Program-made: the position numbers and the translations under genes
Origin: JAIPAN01 sp040403555
GTDB lineage: Bacteria; Bacteroidota; Bacteroidia; Sphingobacteriales; Sphingobacteriaceae
Assembly (NCBI GenBank): GCA_040403555.1
Contig: JBBAKN010000002.1
Coordinates: forward strand, 124,001-188,000
Direction of reading: 5' to 3'
Length of the DNA stretch: 64,000 bases
Notes under the pieces: model-generated
The model's input: only the letters and a program-made list of their open reading frames with translations
Databases searched by the model: none
Told to the model about the DNA's origin: nothing
Part shown: positions 63,479 to 64,000 of the stretch, piece after piece
Numbering within the stretch: the first letter of the stretch is position 1
How the letters are laid out: every line of letters starts with the position of its first letter

Positions 63479-64000
63479 TTAGTTGAAATAAACGGTGAGC
63501 ACACAGGTATCTTTTAAAAAATCAATTTCAGTGACTTCATATCGATGAATATTTAAACCCGTTCTGTTTTGTAAATCGGCCAAAAGTTCGGCCTCTCTAC
63601 CGGCTTGTATAAGCTGTACATTATCGTACACAATGGTATTTATTTGTTCTTTCTTAACCACCCATTTACTCTCTAATAAGAATATGAGTAGAAGCATGGT
63701 TAAACTTAAAATACTTAAAGAAATAAAATCGGCCGGGGCAACTGCATTTAGCATACCCAGGGTAATACATAAAAACAGATAGGTCATATCTTTAGTAGAA
63801 ATACCTGTAGTACGGTAACGCAGCATAGAAAATACGGCAAACAAACCAAAGGCCGAGCCAATACTCATATCTACCCGATTAAGCATATACGAAGTAAAAA
63901 ATATAACTGTATTGAACGAAAAGAAGGTTAAAAACAAATCGGTGCGTTTGTAGTTGGTGTAATAAATCCCTCTAATAAGTATAATGGTAGCCAACAAATT
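63479..64000 (-). CDS. DUF4956 membrane protein, C-terminal part (start beyond window edge)
   Basis: At least 173 residues are visible and the frame stays open to the window end, so the 5' part is missing; the first apparent start at 63997 is a TTG inside the gene. Hydrophobic helices lie near the visible residues 1-15, 23-42 and 67-108, followed by a cytoplasmic tail. The block SIGSAFGLFAVFSMLRYRTTGISTKDM, read in two parts, is the DUF4956 signature. Its function is unknown; relatives often sit beside VTC/CotH genes. Confidence 0.85.
   Translation of the reverse strand, partial: NLLATIILIRGIYYTNYKRTDLFLTFFSFNTVIFFTSYMLNRVDMSIGSAFGLFAVFSMLRYRTTGISTKDMTYLFLCITLGMLNAVAPADFISLSILSLTMLLLIFLLESKWVVKKEQINTIVYDNVQLIQAGREAELLADLQNRTGLNIHRYEVTEIDFLKDTCVLTVYFN

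Overview
This window is a chromosomal segment from a member of the Bacteroidota. The evidence is a full gliding/type IX secretion core (gldB, sprE/porW, gldK-L-M-N), an alternative complex III operon (actA-F) feeding a caa3/aa3-type oxidase, an ATP synthase operon without atpD/atpC, TAnnTTTG-type promoter boxes, near absence of Shine-Dalgarno sequences, and many signal peptides followed by Gln. The gene content resembles Sphingobacteriales/Cytophagales relatives, but I cannot place the genus. Genes are tightly packed and no stretch over 300 bases lacks a gene; the largest gaps are 53034-53224 and 20985-21166. I saw no rRNA, tRNA, CRISPR array, prophage or insertion sequence.

Layout. 1-1345: 5' part of NAD synthase (-) divergent from gldB (+). 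1410-7349 (-): ATP synthase operon atpZ-atpI like-atpB-E-F-H-A-G plus a small membrane protein. 7458-14149 (+): sprE/porW, a PBP1A-type peptidoglycan synthase and uvrC. 14186-20984 (-): gldN-M-L-K preceded by a uroporphyrinogen-III synthase-like gene, a DUF4271 membrane protein and an unknown protein. 21167-27262 (+): hemW, an SDR reductase, a PAS histidine kinase with a single-domain receiver, a membrane phosphoesterase and a UbiA-like protein. 27252-33806 (-): an S9 peptidase lipoprotein, an RprXY-like two-component system and a GH31 glycosidase in one run. 33930-34779 (+): DUF4286 and rfbC.

34822-53033 (-): respiratory block. actA-B-C-D-E-F-coxB-coxA form one long unit that ends in a strong terminator. 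A second unit follows with ctaA, ctaB, two subunit III genes, subunit IV, sco, DUF420, a small CxxC membrane protein, DUF2461 and an OmpA lipoprotein. Together they encode a quinol:cytochrome c reductase, the oxidase it feeds, heme A synthesis and copper/oxidase assembly.

53225-64000: deoxyhypusine synthase-like gene, a shortened methyltransferase-like gene, a transglutaminase-like gene, prfB with its programmed +1 frameshift, pgi, a FISUMP lipoprotein, glutaminyl-peptide cyclotransferase, a YraN protein, dnaG, a DUF2490 protein and a partial DUF4956 protein.

Points worth a second look: at least seven signal-peptidase-I substrates with Gln at +1 next to a glutaminyl cyclase gene; the SD-driven prfB frameshift in a genome that barely uses SD; a histone H1-like Lys/Ala tail on oxidase subunit I; a methyltransferase homologue that has lost its SAM-binding core; -7 boxes 4-6 nt from start codons (possible leaderless mRNAs); two REP-like hairpin elements in convergent gaps; an operator-like palindrome array before the PAS kinase; and an uncharacterised CxxC protein in the oxidase assembly unit.
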